Origin: Pseudomonadota bacterium
GTDB taxonomy: Bacteria > Pseudomonadota > Alphaproteobacteria > SP197
Assembly: GCA_039028155.1 (NCBI GenBank)
Contig: JBCCIS010000011.1
Span: 62,001-126,000, forward strand
Length of the DNA stretch: 64,000 bases
Direction of reading: 5' to 3'
How positions within the stretch are numbered: the stretch's first letter is position 1; each line of letters begins with the position of its first letter. Below are positions 1-8,884 of this stretch, in pieces. The position numbers and the translations under genes are program-made. The notes under the pieces were generated by a model. That model saw nothing but the letters and a program-made list of their open reading frames with translations, made no database searches and was not told the origin of the DNA.

Positions 1-1
1 C

Positions 2-1099
2 ATCGTCAACACCCACGCCTGGGTGCTGTTCTTCTCGACCGCAGGCAAGGCCTATCGCCTGAAGACGTATCGTCTGCCCATGGCGACCCCACAATCGCGC
101 GGCAAAGCCTTCGTCAACCTGCTCCCCTTGGAAGAGGGCGAGACCATCTCCACCGTCATGCCGATGCTGGAGGACGAGGAGAGCTGGGGCGATTATCACA
201 TCATGTTCGCGACGGCCCACGGTTCGGTGCGCCGCAACCTGTTGTCCGACTTCGCCAACATCCGCGCCAACGGCCTGATGGCCATGAAACTGGACGAGGG
301 CGAGCGCCTGATCGGCGTTGAAACCTGCCGGCCCGACCAGGATGTCCTGCTGTTCACCCGCCAGGGCAAGTGCATCCGTTTCCGGGTCGACGACGTGCGC
401 GTCTTCTCCGGCCGCTCGTCGTCGGGCGTGCGCGGCATACGCCTCGCCAAGGGCGACGAGGTGCTCGGCATGACCATTCTGGACCATGTCGAGATCGACG
501 CGCCGACACGTCGCGCTTACATGAAACGCATCAACATGGAACGCCGCGCCAACGGCGCCGAAGATGACGATGCTGAGGCCGATGACACGATTGTCGAAGA
601 GGCCACTGGCGACGAGGATGCCGCGACCGACGAGGTCGTGCTGGAGGAAGCCGACTTCCAGGACATGAAGGCGCGCGAACAGTTCCTGCTGTCGGTCGCC
701 AATGACGGCTTCGGCAAGCGCACGTCGGCCTACGAATATCGGGTGACGGGCCGTGGCGGCAAAGGCATCGACAACCTGGAACTGGGGCGCGGCGCCAAGA
801 AACCGCGTGCCGAGGTCGTCGCCGCGTTCCCGGTCGCCGACGGCGACCAGATTGTCCTGATCTCCGACGGCGGCCAGATCATCAGAAGCTCCGTCGATGA
901 AATCCGTCAGACCGGCCGCAAGTCGCGGGGCGTCACCATCTTCCGCGTCGCAAAGGACGAGACGGTCGTCTCCGTCGCCCATATCGACGACGAAGAGGCC
1001 GGCGAAGACGATGACGAGGAGGCGTTGACTGAAGGTCAGACTGATAGTGAGTTCGCTGATGAGACGGGGGTCGAAGGGCCCCCGGATGACGAGGCGTAA
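2..1099 (+). CDS. gyrA: DNA gyrase subunit A, C-terminal part (5' end outside window)
   Basis: The frame is open from the first bases, so only the 3' part of the gene is present. The product is the C-terminal beta-pinwheel of the gyrase A subunit, which wraps DNA so that the A2B2 enzyme can introduce negative supercoils with ATP. Visible pinwheel blade repeats include VLFFSTAGKAYRLK near the start, VLLFTRQGKCIRF in the middle and IVLISDGGQIIR near the end. The motif TGRGGKGI is the GyrA-box region that gives supercoiling activity. A strongly acidic stretch (about nt 555-660) is inserted between blades, and the protein ends in a Glu/Asp-rich tail of about 30 residues; acidic tails in this family modulate DNA wrapping. 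coaD follows 87 bases later on the same strand. Identity is secure; only the N-terminal breakage domain is missing. Confidence 0.95.
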   Translation: MVNTHAWVLFFSTAGKAYRLKTYRLPMATPQSRGKAFVNLLPLEEGETISTVMPMLEDEESWGDYHIMFATAHGSVRRNLLSDFANIRANGLMAMKLDEGERLIGVETCRPDQDVLLFTRQGKCIRFRVDDVRVFSGRSSSGVRGIRLAKGDEVLGMTILDHVEIDAPTRRAYMKRINMERRANGAEDDDAEADDTIVEEATGDEDAATDEVVLEEADFQDMKAREQFLLSVANDGFGKRTSAYEYRVTGRGGKGIDNLELGRGAKKPRAEVVAAFPVADGDQIVLISDGGQIIRSSVDEIRQTGRKSRGVTIFRVAKDETVVSVAHIDDEEAGEDDDEEALTEGQTDSEFADETGVEGPPDDEA

Positions 1100-1186
1100 C
1101 CACGGAATCACACGACCCTTGTCCAGGGCGCGCATCCTCGTCATGATGCACTGCACAAATTTCCTGTCAGAAAGGCTGTGAGCACC

Positions 1187-1717
1187 ATGGCGAAGCAGCG
1201 TATCGGCATCTATCCCGGCACCTTCGATCCGATCACCAACGGTCATCTGGATGTCATCAAACGTTCGCGCAAGCTGGTCGACAAGCTTGTGGTCGGCGTC
1301 GCGATCAACGCCGGGAAGGGGCCGTTGTTCAGTCTGGACGAACGGGTTCAAATGGTGGCCGACGAGATCGCCGACTTCGACGGCGACGGTCTTGCCGAAG
1401 TCGAGGTCCGGCCGTTTCGTGGCCTCCTTATGCACTTCGCCCAGGCGTGTGACGCCGGCATCATCGTGCGCGGCCTGCGCGCGGTATCCGACTTCGATTT
1501 CGAGTTTCAGATGGCCGGCATGAACGCCCGGCTCGACGATGAGATCGAGACCGTGTTCCTGATGGCGTCTGAGAACCACACCTTCATTGCGTCGAAGCTG
1601 GTCAAGGAGATCGCGCTGCTAGGCGGTGCCTATGACAGTTTCGTGCCGGAGCGTGTCGTCCGTCGACTGGACGAGGCAGTGCAGCGCCATCAGCGCCAGA
1701 CCGCCGACGGCGATTGA
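1187..1717 (+). CDS. coaD: Phosphopantetheine adenylyltransferase
   Basis: This enzyme transfers AMP from ATP to 4'-phosphopantetheine, the penultimate step of coenzyme A synthesis, in the cytosol. The 176-residue product has the usual family length. The nucleotidyltransferase signature PGTFDPITNGH is at residues 10-20 with the NGH histidine, and the C-terminal phosphate-binding segment reads IASKLVKEIA in place of the common ISSTLVKE. The start chosen is the ATG at 1187, with AGAAAGG 11 bases upstream. A GTG at 1178 is in frame but sits only 2 bases after that site. queA begins 31 bases after the stop, so the two are probably co-transcribed. The gyrA-coaD-queA order is common in Rhodospirillales-type alphaproteobacteria. 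Confidence 0.95.
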   Translation: MAKQRIGIYPGTFDPITNGHLDVIKRSRKLVDKLVVGVAINAGKGPLFSLDERVQMVADEIADFDGDGLAEVEVRPFRGLLMHFAQACDAGIIVRGLRAVSDFDFEFQMAGMNARLDDEIETVFLMASENHTFIASKLVKEIALLGGAYDSFVPERVVRRLDEAVQRHQRQTADGD

Positions 1718-1748
1718 CCGAAGGCCCCGCCAACAGGTTCGCTGACCC

Positions 1749-2804
1749 ATGCGGGTCGACCAGTTCGATTTCGATCTTCCCGATCACCTGATCGCCGACC
1801 ACCCGGTCGAGCCGCGCGATGCCGCGCGGATGCTCGTGGTGCGCGGCGACGGCCGGTTCGAGGATCGTGTCTTCGGTGACCTCACGGGCTATCTGAGCGC
1901 TGGTGACGTTCTCGTCGTCAACGACACCCGGGTCTTCCCGGCCCGCCTTTCTGGGAAGAAGGGCGATGGCAAGGTCGAGGTTACGCTGACGCGCGCCAAT
2001 GCCGATGGCACCTGGCAGGCGCTGGCGCGCCCGGCGCGCAAGTTGAAGGCCGGCGTCTCGATCGCCTTCGCCGACGGATTCTCGGCTGACGTCACCGCCA
2101 AGGGTGAGGGCGGTGCGGTGACGCTCTTGTTCGCGACAGGCGACGCCGACCTCATGACCCTCCTGGATCGTCACGGCATCATGCCCCTGCCGCCCTATAT
2201 CGACCGCAAGGCGGGTCCGGAGAACCGCGACCGGCAGGACTACCAGACGGTCTATGCGGTGCAGACCGGCGCCGTCGCGGCGCCAACAGCCGGACTGCAC
2301 TTCACTGAAGATCTGCTGGCACGCATCGAGACAATGGGTGTTCGCGTGGTCCGCATCACACTTCATGTCGGGATCGGCACGTTCATGCCGATCAAGACCG
2401 ACGATACCGACGACCATGTGATGCACGCGGAGTGGGGTGAGATCTCAAAGGCAGCCGCCGCGTCGATCAACGACGCGCGCCGTCAGGGCGGCAGGGTCTT
2501 TGCCGTCGGCACGACCAGTGTGCGTCTCCTCGAAAGCGCAGCCAATGACGTCGGCGATGTCAATCCGTTCTCGGGTGACACCGACCTCTTCCTGGTGCCG
2601 GGCAGCCGGTTCAAGGTGGTCGACCGTATGATCACGAACTTTCATCTGCCACGCTCGACGCTCTTCATGCTGGTCTCGGCGTTCTCCGGCACCGCGCGCA
2701 TGAAGGCGGCCTATGCCCACGCCGTCGCGGCGGGCTATCGGTTTTACTCTTATGGCGATGCCTGTTTGTTGGAGCGGCAGCCGTCACCGGACGGTGCGCT
2801 CTAG
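1749..2804 (+). CDS. queA: S-adenosylmethionine:tRNA ribosyltransferase-isomerase
   Basis: QueA transfers and isomerises the ribosyl moiety of S-adenosylmethionine onto 7-aminomethyl-7-deazaguanine at tRNA position 34, giving epoxyqueuosine. The 351-residue product is full length. The N-terminus carries the family pattern LIADHPVEPRDAARML, followed by VNDTRVFPARL, the PTAGLHFT block and the C-terminal SRFKVVDRMITNFHLPRSTL block. It lies just after coaD on the same strand. tgt, the enzyme acting one step earlier on the same tRNA base, is about 3.3 kb downstream but separated by the redoxin/TetR pair. The region after the stop has the short imperfect palindrome TGCGCTCTAGCGCA but no T-tract, so I do not call a terminator there. 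Confidence 0.96.
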   Translation: MRVDQFDFDLPDHLIADHPVEPRDAARMLVVRGDGRFEDRVFGDLTGYLSAGDVLVVNDTRVFPARLSGKKGDGKVEVTLTRANADGTWQALARPARKLKAGVSIAFADGFSADVTAKGEGGAVTLLFATGDADLMTLLDRHGIMPLPPYIDRKAGPENRDRQDYQTVYAVQTGAVAAPTAGLHFTEDLLARIETMGVRVVRITLHVGIGTFMPIKTDDTDDHVMHAEWGEISKAAAASINDARRQGGRVFAVGTTSVRLLESAANDVGDVNPFSGDTDLFLVPGSRFKVVDRMITNFHLPRSTLFMLVSAFSGTARMKAAYAHAVAAGYRFYSYGDACLLERQPSPDGAL

Positions 2805-2933
2805 CGCAACCAGGAGGCGATAGTTCTGCTTTTCCCTTCGCGTTCGCCTGCTTAAACTAACGTACCGGCTGGTTCTGCGACGGCCTCAGACTAAAGTCGG
2901 CCGAACTTTTGCCTTAAGGGGGAGGTTAGCACC

Positions 2934-3260
2934 ATGTATCGACGTCTATGTGCGGGTATGGCGGTCGCCGCGTTTGTGCTGTTCATGGCTCCGGCCTTTG
3001 CCGGGGTGCAGGACTTCTACGTCCGCAACTACGGTAAGTTCGCGGTGTTCTACATTTTTGTGTCGCCGGACTATTCCGACGACTGGGAAGAGGATGTGCT
3101 GGGATCGGAGGTCCTGATGCCCGGCGAGGAACTCGAGATCACCATGCACGGCTATGGCAATCACTGTTTCTTCGATATCTATGTTGAAGATGAGCGGGGC
3201 AACTATCGAGAGTATTGGGGCGTTGATTTGTGCTCCGTGCTCTATGTCGATTTCCCCTAA
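2934..3260 (+). CDS. Small secreted protein of unknown function
   Basis: I do not recognise this 108-residue protein. It begins with a clear Sec signal peptide: RRLC, then a hydrophobic core AVAAFVLFMAPAFA with an AFA cleavage site near residue 23. The mature part is about 85 residues, acidic and rich in aromatic residues (Tyr, Phe, Trp), with two cysteines about 20 residues apart that could form a disulfide in the periplasm. A strong ribosome site (AAGGGGGAGG) lies upstream of the ATG. The gene is flanked by queA upstream and converges on the redoxin gene. The C-terminal sequence suggests a small beta-rich domain, but no function can be assigned. Confidence 0.75.
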   Translation: MYRRLCAGMAVAAFVLFMAPAFAGVQDFYVRNYGKFAVFYIFVSPDYSDDWEEDVLGSEVLMPGEELEITMHGYGNHCFFDIYVEDERGNYREYWGVDLCSVLYVDFP

Positions 3261-3283
3261 TGACCGTGTCCGGCGGGCCGCGT

Positions 3284-3347
3284 TAGAGCGGGCTGACCCG
3301 TCTTGTCGCAGTTGCGAAACGGTCCCATCAAGACCGGCTCTGCTCTA
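3284..3347. terminator. Inverted repeat between convergent genes, possible bidirectional terminator
   Basis: Nested arms TAGAGC (3284-3289) with GCTCTA (3342-3347), and GTCTTG (3300-3305) with CAAGAC (3329-3334), enclose a short CGCA/TGCG hairpin. The right outer arm overlaps the stop codon of the leftward redoxin gene. No long T-tract follows on either side, so the terminator role is inferred from its position between converging genes. Confidence 0.4.
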
Positions 3348-5360
3348 GTGACTTATGAGATCGTGCAGATCCGGCGGCGGGCTTCTTAGGCTCGCGTCCT
3401 GGTACCAGGAGTCGTAGGAAGCGCTGATGATGCTGTCGCGTTGGCGCCAGTCATCGAGCACGAAACTCACCCAGATCTCACACATCTCCTCGTTGGAACC
3501 CCAGCCCCATGTGACATCAACCGGCGGGACGGCGGGGTTGTAGGGATTGTCGGACGAGTTATCAAAGCTGAACCAGGCATCGATCCGGCTGCCGGCCGGC
3601 AGGTGAAGCGGTTCCCGCAGGACGTAGACGTTCTGCCAGCGGAAGTCCCACTTCTCGATATGGATCAGAGGGATCACCTCGCCGTCCGGCAGCGTTGCCG
3701 TGGCGATGACCTCCTTGCCCAGGTAATGCATGTGGGGCAAGAGGTCGACCAGCGTCATGCCGGCGGGGATATCCATGTGGAACTGGCGCCAGTAGTCGTC
3801 GTCCTCCGGCTTGATGTCGAGGTACTGTGTACCGATGACAAAGCCGTCGACCCATTTCGAAACCGGCTCGTCGGCGAAGTAGAACGCCATGCGGCTCTGG
3901 TCGGCCGTCGCTTTGCCGCTCAGGTGGTAGTGAATTTCGAAGACGATGTCGCCTTCGCCCTCCGGCAGCCACATGCCGTAGCCGTCGGGCATGGTGTAAG
4001 GGATGGCGCCCGGCGTCCATCCGCCGATGCCCCAGGTATCCTGTTCGCCGTTGTAGTCGAAGAAACCGCCGGTGCCGAAGACCGAGAAGCCGGGCTCCGC
4101 GTCCTTGGCGTCTTCGCGCCGGGCACGCCCGCTATAGTCGACGAAAACGTTGGCGTGATGCACGACGGATGTGTCGCCGGGCCGAAACTCCATGCCCTTG
4201 ATGGCGGTCTCGCTGAACAACTCGAAGGGGATGACGAAGTAGCGGTAAATGTCGGGTCCGGTTGCCGGCAGGTCGAAGGGCTCGGTCATTTCAACCACCA
4301 GATCCGGTTCGCCGATCTGCCAGCCGTCTTCCGGCCACAACGGTTCGGGCAGGGCATCGGCCTGCTCGCCCAGAGGCGCGCCGGCATTCGACCATTCCAA
4401 CAACAGGGCGATTTGGCGTTCGCTCAAGTGGCGCTCGTCGCGGAAGGCGCCGAATCCATGGGCCGCGCGCCACGGCGGCATAACACCCTGCAGCGTCACC
4501 AGGCTCACCATGGTAGCGCGGCGTCTCAGCTGCTCGTAACTCTCAAAGGAGAACGGACCGACGCCGCCGTCGCGGTGGCATTCCACGCAGTTGGCGTTCA
4601 CCAACGGCGCGATGTCGCGCGTGTAGGTAACCTCTTCCGGCATACCGTGGTTCCAGGCCTCGAACACGCAGCCGACAGGCATGGTGCGTTCTGGAAGAAG
4701 GGGATCCCCGGTCTTAAGCGCGGTCATTGTGTCCAACAGGTCGTGTGAGGTGATGGTGTTGCGCAGGACGCCAATGGCTTCGAACCGGTTGTCGATGCGG
4801 CCGCGATAGACGACCTCGTTGTCCGGGCCGATAACGAACGCTTCGGGTGTCGCCAGGGGGTCGAGGCGCACGGCAAGTTCGCCCGACCCGTCGAAGATGA
4901 CGGGAAAGCCGATGCCATAGTCACGAGCGAACTGCCGTGCTTCCTCGGGCGTGATAAGGGGGTCGGACATCACGCCATAGAACTCGATGCCGGCGTCGGC
5001 CGCCTGATCGGCAAAAGCCTGAAGCTCCGGCGCATAGCGGTTGGAGACGGGACAATAGTTGTCGAGGAAAACGAGGACCGCCGGCCGGGCCGAGTTGGCG
5101 ATGCCGATGTTATGGATCTGGCCCTCCAGGTCGACGACTCGCGCACCAATCACATCGACCGTCTCACCCTGCCAGCTGCTGAAATCCTGAGGGTCGGGTT
5201 CCATCAGATCGTGGTTCATGGTGCCACCCATCTCACCATGATCCATGACCATATCGTCCGCATGCAACGTCACGAGCGGTAAGGTCAATCCGATGGTAAC
5301 GGCGACGATGGCCGGAGCCATCAGCCGGATCAATGGCGCCATCGATGTGAGGTGTTTCAT
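3345..5360 (-). CDS. Secreted redoxin - cytochrome c - copper monooxygenase-like fusion protein
   Basis: A 671-residue exported protein with three domains. A signal peptide (residues 1-34) is followed by a Met/His-rich segment (about 35-55) that may bind copper. A peroxiredoxin/TlpA-like domain (about 62-205) has NYCPVSNRYAPEL with Cys103, the single catalytic-type cysteine of that motif. A haem c site CVECH is at 258-262, with MPPW (Met294) as a likely axial ligand. The C-terminal half (about 350-660) resembles type II ascorbate-dependent copper monooxygenases: HH at 401-402, HYH at 477-479 and HMH at 543-545 match the expected copper ligands. The substrate is unknown. Similar multidomain redoxin proteins occur in Proteobacteria and Planctomycetes. 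A divergent TetR gene lies 114 bases upstream and may control it. Confidence 0.8.
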   Translation of the reverse strand: MKHLTSMAPLIRLMAPAIVAVTIGLTLPLVTLHADDMVMDHGEMGGTMNHDLMEPDPQDFSSWQGETVDVIGARVVDLEGQIHNIGIANSARPAVLVFLDNYCPVSNRYAPELQAFADQAADAGIEFYGVMSDPLITPEEARQFARDYGIGFPVIFDGSGELAVRLDPLATPEAFVIGPDNEVVYRGRIDNRFEAIGVLRNTITSHDLLDTMTALKTGDPLLPERTMPVGCVFEAWNHGMPEEVTYTRDIAPLVNANCVECHRDGGVGPFSFESYEQLRRRATMVSLVTLQGVMPPWRAAHGFGAFRDERHLSERQIALLLEWSNAGAPLGEQADALPEPLWPEDGWQIGEPDLVVEMTEPFDLPATGPDIYRYFVIPFELFSETAIKGMEFRPGDTSVVHHANVFVDYSGRARREDAKDAEPGFSVFGTGGFFDYNGEQDTWGIGGWTPGAIPYTMPDGYGMWLPEGEGDIVFEIHYHLSGKATADQSRMAFYFADEPVSKWVDGFVIGTQYLDIKPEDDDYWRQFHMDIPAGMTLVDLLPHMHYLGKEVIATATLPDGEVIPLIHIEKWDFRWQNVYVLREPLHLPAGSRIDAWFSFDNSSDNPYNPAVPPVDVTWGWGSNEEMCEIWVSFVLDDWRQRDSIISASYDSWYQDASLRSPPPDLHDLISH

Positions 5361-5390
5361 GGCCTAGTCCGGTGGATTGTCGGATATGAA

Positions 5391-5419
5391 AATCTTGAGT
5401 TTTGCCTATAAATTGTCAA
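5391..5419 (-). promoter_or_regulatory. Candidate promoter for the redoxin fusion gene
   Basis: On the minus strand a perfect TTGACA (5419-5414) is followed after 17 bases by AAGATT (5396-5391), a weak -10 element, about 30 bases before the start codon. It lies in the AT-rich 114-base gap shared with the divergent tetR gene, a usual place for TetR-type control. The -10 match is only three of six. Confidence 0.35.
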
Positions 5420-5474
5420 CCTTGAAAATGTACGCAGATCTTTACCAACCGTCTTGTTGTGATAAGTGAGGCCC

Positions 5475-6059
5475 ATGCCCAGACCCGACCTGACTGAAGA
5501 GCGTACGGCCATGATTCTAGACGCTTTTGCGCGCTGTGTGGCACGCAAGGGACTGGACGCCACATCGCTTGAAAACGTCGCTGACGAGGCCGGCGTTAAG
5601 CGGTCAATTCTGCGTCATTACGTCGGCAATCGGGACGATCTGATCAATGCGCTGGCGCAGCGCGTTGACGCGCGCTACCGCGAGGTGATGGCCGAACTGG
5701 TGGCCAGCTTGCCGAAGCAGCGGCCGGCCAACGCGCTCCTGGACTTTCTGTTTTGGGACTATGGCGATGAGACCAATCACGATGTGCAGGTGGCCGAGGT
5801 CTTGATGGCCGCGGCCCGCAACAACGAGTCGCTTCGGACGATATCAAAGGGCTGGCTCGACGATTTCACACAGATTGTCGCCGATGCTCTGCAGCGCCAC
5901 TACCCGAAGGCCGGTAAGAACCAGTGCTGGACCGTGGCCTATGGCGTGGTGTCGATTTACTACAGCCACGAGTCACTCAGACAAATGCCGCTGCCGGAAA
6001 AGTATCGCCGCGCCGCCCGCGCGTCAGCCGAGATGTTGACCGATACGCTGGCGTTGTGA
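5475..6059 (+). CDS. TetR-family transcriptional regulator
   Basis: A 194-residue regulator with an N-terminal TetR helix-turn-helix. Residues about 8-55 read as [15 protein letters not shown]...[28 protein letters not shown], the classic pattern ending in the recognition helix and the YVGNRDDL segment. The remaining helical part would bind a ligand and dimerise. The ATG at 5475 is preceded by AGTGAGG; an upstream GTG at 5466 is in frame but overlaps that site. The gene diverges from the redoxin/cytochrome c/copper protein, so that gene is the natural candidate target, although I see no clean palindrome in the shared gap. The stop is 22 bases before tgt, and read-through into tgt is possible. 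Confidence 0.88.
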   Translation: MPRPDLTEERTAMILDAFARCVARKGLDATSLENVADEAGVKRSILRHYVGNRDDLINALAQRVDARYREVMAELVASLPKQRPANALLDFLFWDYGDETNHDVQVAEVLMAAARNNESLRTISKGWLDDFTQIVADALQRHYPKAGKNQCWTVAYGVVSIYYSHESLRQMPLPEKYRRAARASAEMLTDTLAL

Positions 6060-6081
6060 TTGCGGGATCGGCCACAGTTCC

Positions 6082-7221
6082 TTGAATCACACGACAACGA
6101 CATTTGGCCTGACCGTTCAAAACACGGACGGTGAAGCGCGCACCGGCACGTTGACGACCGCTCATGGTCCGGTGCGCACGCCCGCCTTCATGCCGGTCGG
6201 CACCGCGGCGACGGTCAAGGGCATGTTGGCCGATCAGGTGCGTGGGGCGGGCGCGGATATCGTGCTCGCCAACACCTATCATCTGATGTTGCGTCCGGGG
6301 TCCGAACGCGTCGCGGCGCTGGGCGGCTTGCACCGCATGATGGATTGGCCGGGCCCGATCCTGACCGATTCCGGCGGCTACCAGGTCTTCTCTCTGGCCG
6401 AGCGGCGCGAGATCACCGAGGCCGGCGTCACGTTCAAGAGCCATGTGGACGGCAGCCGGCATGAGCTGACACCCGAACGCGCCATGGCGATCCAGAACGA
6501 TCTGGACGCCACCATCACCATGGCACTGGACGAGTGCACCGCCTGGCCGGTCAGCCACGATGTCGCGAAGGACTCGATGGAACGTTCCATGCGCTGGGCG
6601 GGACGGTGCCGCGAGGCCTTTGTCGAGCGGCCGGGCTACGGCCTGTTCGGCATCGTCCAGGGCAGCACCTTCGAGGACCTGCGCCACGCCTCGGCGGACG
6701 CCCTAACCGCGATCGGTTTCGACGGCTATGCGATCGGCGGCCTGGCGGTTGGCGAGGGTCAGCAGATGATGTTCGATGTGCTCGACATGACGATGCCGCA
6801 CTTGCCGGCGGACCATCCGCGCTACCTGATGGGCGTCGGTCGCCCCGATGACATCATCGGCGCGGTGAAGCGTGGCATCGACATGTTCGATTGCGTGCTG
6901 CCGACTAGGTCCGGGCGAACCGGCAAGGCCTTTACGTCGCGCGGCACCGTCAACATCCGCAACGCGCGACACCAGGACGACACACGCCCGCTGGACGAGA
7001 CCTGCTCGTGCATTGCCTGCACGCGCCACAGCCGCGGCTACTTGCATCATCTGTTCCGCTGCCAAGAGATGCTGGGACCGATGCTGCTGACGATCCACAA
7101 CATCACCTTCTACCAGAAGCTCATGGCTGACTTGCGCGGCGCCATAGCCGGCGGCAATTTGACTGTTTGGGCCGACGACTTCCTGGCCGCCTATGAACGC
7201 GGTGACATAAATCCGCTATAG
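6082..7221 (+). CDS. tgt: Queuine tRNA-ribosyltransferase (tRNA-guanine transglycosylase)
   Basis: Tgt exchanges guanine 34 of tRNAs with GUN anticodons for the queuosine precursor preQ1. The 379-residue protein carries the substrate-binding block [12 protein letters not shown], the [11 protein letters not shown] loop, the second catalytic block [15 protein letters not shown], and the zinc site [17 protein letters not shown] with three cysteines and a histidine. The start is a TTG at 6082: no ATG occurs before the conserved [13 protein letters not shown] block, and the preceding residues ([17 protein letters not shown]) match the family N-terminus. Together with queA upstream it supplies two consecutive steps of queuosine synthesis. 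map follows 38 bases downstream. Confidence 0.95.
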   Translation: MNHTTTTFGLTVQNTDGEARTGTLTTAHGPVRTPAFMPVGTAATVKGMLADQVRGAGADIVLANTYHLMLRPGSERVAALGGLHRMMDWPGPILTDSGGYQVFSLAERREITEAGVTFKSHVDGSRHELTPERAMAIQNDLDATITMALDECTAWPVSHDVAKDSMERSMRWAGRCREAFVERPGYGLFGIVQGSTFEDLRHASADALTAIGFDGYAIGGLAVGEGQQMMFDVLDMTMPHLPADHPRYLMGVGRPDDIIGAVKRGIDMFDCVLPTRSGRTGKAFTSRGTVNIRNARHQDDTRPLDETCSCIACTRHSRGYLHHLFRCQEMLGPMLLTIHNITFYQKLMADLRGAIAGGNLTVWADDFLAAYERGDINPL

Positions 7222-7259
7222 TATTGGCCGACGTTTGAGCGAACGGGTTCCGGGGCATT

Positions 7260-8009
7260 ATGACCATATCGAACCAGAACGACCTTGAGGCGCTGCGGGA
7301 GATCGGCGGCATCGTCGCGCGCGTCTTGAAGGCGATGGCTGACGCGCTAGAACCGGGCATGACAACGCGCGAACTGGACGATCTCGGCAGGCGCCTCCTC
7401 GAAGAGGCCGGGGCGCAGGCGGCACCGGAATTGTGCTACGGCTTCCCCGGCGCAACCTGTATCAGCATCAACGAAGAAGTCGCCCACGGCGTCCCCGGAG
7501 AGCGCGTGATCGCACCGGGCGATCTCGTCAACATCGACGTTTCGGCAGAGAAGGGCGGGTACTTCGCCGATACCGGTGGCAGTTTCCCGGTGCCGCCCGT
7601 CGAACCCGACATCGCACGACTGTGCCGCGACGGCCGACGCGCACTATGGCAGGGCATCCACGAGGTGCGCCCGGGTCGTCGTCTGAACCGCATTGGCGCG
7701 CGCATACAAGCGTTTGCGGACAAGAAAGGCTATTCGCTCATTCGCAACCTGGCGAGTCACGGCGTCGGCCGCAGTCTCCATGAAGAACCGGCCGTCATCC
7801 CGACTTGGCGCGATCGCCACGACAGCCGGATCATGACCGATGGGATGGTTTTCACGATCGAGCCGTTCCTGTCGACTGGCGCGACCTGGGCCGAAGACAC
7901 CGAAGACGGATGGACGCTGGTTACCGCGCCACAGCACCGCTCTGTCCAGTACGAACACACGCTGGTCGCAACCAAACGGGGACCGATCATTTTGACCGAA
8001 GCTGCATGA
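7260..8009 (+). CDS. map: Type I methionine aminopeptidase
   Basis: Removes the N-terminal methionine from nascent proteins using a dinuclear metal centre. The 249-residue product shows all five metal ligands: Asp93 in NIDVSAEKGG, Asp104 in FADTGGSF, His167 in SHGVGRSLHEEP, Glu201 in TIEPFLS and Glu232 in YEHTLVAT. His76 in EVAHGVPG is the conserved substrate-binding histidine. There is no N-terminal zinc-finger extension, as is usual for the bacterial short form. It starts at an ATG 38 bases after tgt and is followed by the DUF4197 gene. Many genomes carry more than one map paralog, so whether this is the essential copy cannot be told from the window. Confidence 0.94.
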   Translation: MTISNQNDLEALREIGGIVARVLKAMADALEPGMTTRELDDLGRRLLEEAGAQAAPELCYGFPGATCISINEEVAHGVPGERVIAPGDLVNIDVSAEKGGYFADTGGSFPVPPVEPDIARLCRDGRRALWQGIHEVRPGRRLNRIGARIQAFADKKGYSLIRNLASHGVGRSLHEEPAVIPTWRDRHDSRIMTDGMVFTIEPFLSTGATWAEDTEDGWTLVTAPQHRSVQYEHTLVATKRGPIILTEAA

Positions 8010-8069
8010 TCCATGGGGACATGCCGCTCCGTATCACGTAAGAGCGGAGGCATTTTTGGGGGAGGGACC

Positions 8070-8834
8070 ATGAAACGTCGTAATTTTGTCTTGGGCGCGT
8101 TGGCCGGCGTGACACTGCCGATTGCAGCACGCGCCGACGACCTGCTTGATGGCATAACCGATTCGCTGGGCGACTTAGGCAGCACCGGATCGAGCACCAG
8201 CGGATCCGGTGGTGGCGATCTGGGTGCCGGGCTCAGCAATGGCGAGATCGATTCCGGACTACGCGAGGCCCTGCGCCTGGCAAGCGAACGGACCGTCGAC
8301 CAGGTTGGCGCGGTCGATGGCTTCAACGGCGATCCATCCATTCACATCCCGCTGCCGGACTCTCTGGATACCGTGCAGAGCGCGCTGAAGACGGTCGGCA
8401 TGTCGGACATGGCCGACGACCTTGAGCTCAAGATCAACCGTGCGGCTGAGGAAGCGTCCGGCGAAGCGGTCGACGTCTTTTTCGGCGCCATCGACCAGAT
8501 GACCCTGGATGACGCGCGCGGCATCCTGAACGGGCCCGATGACGCCGCGACCCAGTACTTCCGGCGCACCACGAGCGATGATCTGAAGACGCGCATGCGC
8601 CCCATCGTTGACAGCAGCCTGAGCGACGTCGGCGCTATCCAGTCCTATGACGCCATGATGGGCGAGTATGACAGCATCCCCTTCGTGCCGGATGTGAAGG
8701 CTGATCTCACCGACTATGCGCTGGACGGCACGCTGGACGGCATCTTCCATTACCTCGCGGAGCAGGAAACGGCGATCCGCACCGACCCGGTAGCGCGCTC
8801 GACCGAGCTGTTGCAGCAGGTGTTCGGCGGCTGA
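8070..8834 (+). CDS. DUF4197 domain protein, exported
   Basis: A 254-residue protein with an N-terminal export signal, KRRNFVLGALAGVTLPIAARA; the RR pair before the hydrophobic core is compatible with Tat but not diagnostic. A Gly/Ser-rich linker (about residues 30-55) precedes a helical domain of about 190 residues. Its pattern, SGLREALRLASERTVDQVG then IPLPDSL and FFGAIDQMTLDDARGILNG, matches the DUF4197 family, whose function is not established. The ATG at 8070 is preceded by GGGGGAGGG at good spacing. A longer in-frame start at 8013 would bury the signal peptide and is rejected. The intron-containing tRNA gene begins 50 bases downstream. Confidence 0.85.
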   Translation: MKRRNFVLGALAGVTLPIAARADDLLDGITDSLGDLGSTGSSTSGSGGGDLGAGLSNGEIDSGLREALRLASERTVDQVGAVDGFNGDPSIHIPLPDSLDTVQSALKTVGMSDMADDLELKINRAAEEASGEAVDVFFGAIDQMTLDDARGILNGPDDAATQYFRRTTSDDLKTRMRPIVDSSLSDVGAIQSYDAMMGEYDSIPFVPDVKADLTDYALDGTLDGIFHYLAEQETAIRTDPVARSTELLQQVFGG

Positions 8835-8884
8835 GAGAGGTTTGTTGCATTACCGGCGTAATCGGCTAAAACCCCGTCCCGGTA

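Noticed and set aside
3441-4748. Long open frame on the plus strand inside the redoxin fusion gene
   Set aside because: It is the antisense of a well-supported protein with motifs, and its own translation has no recognisable domain.
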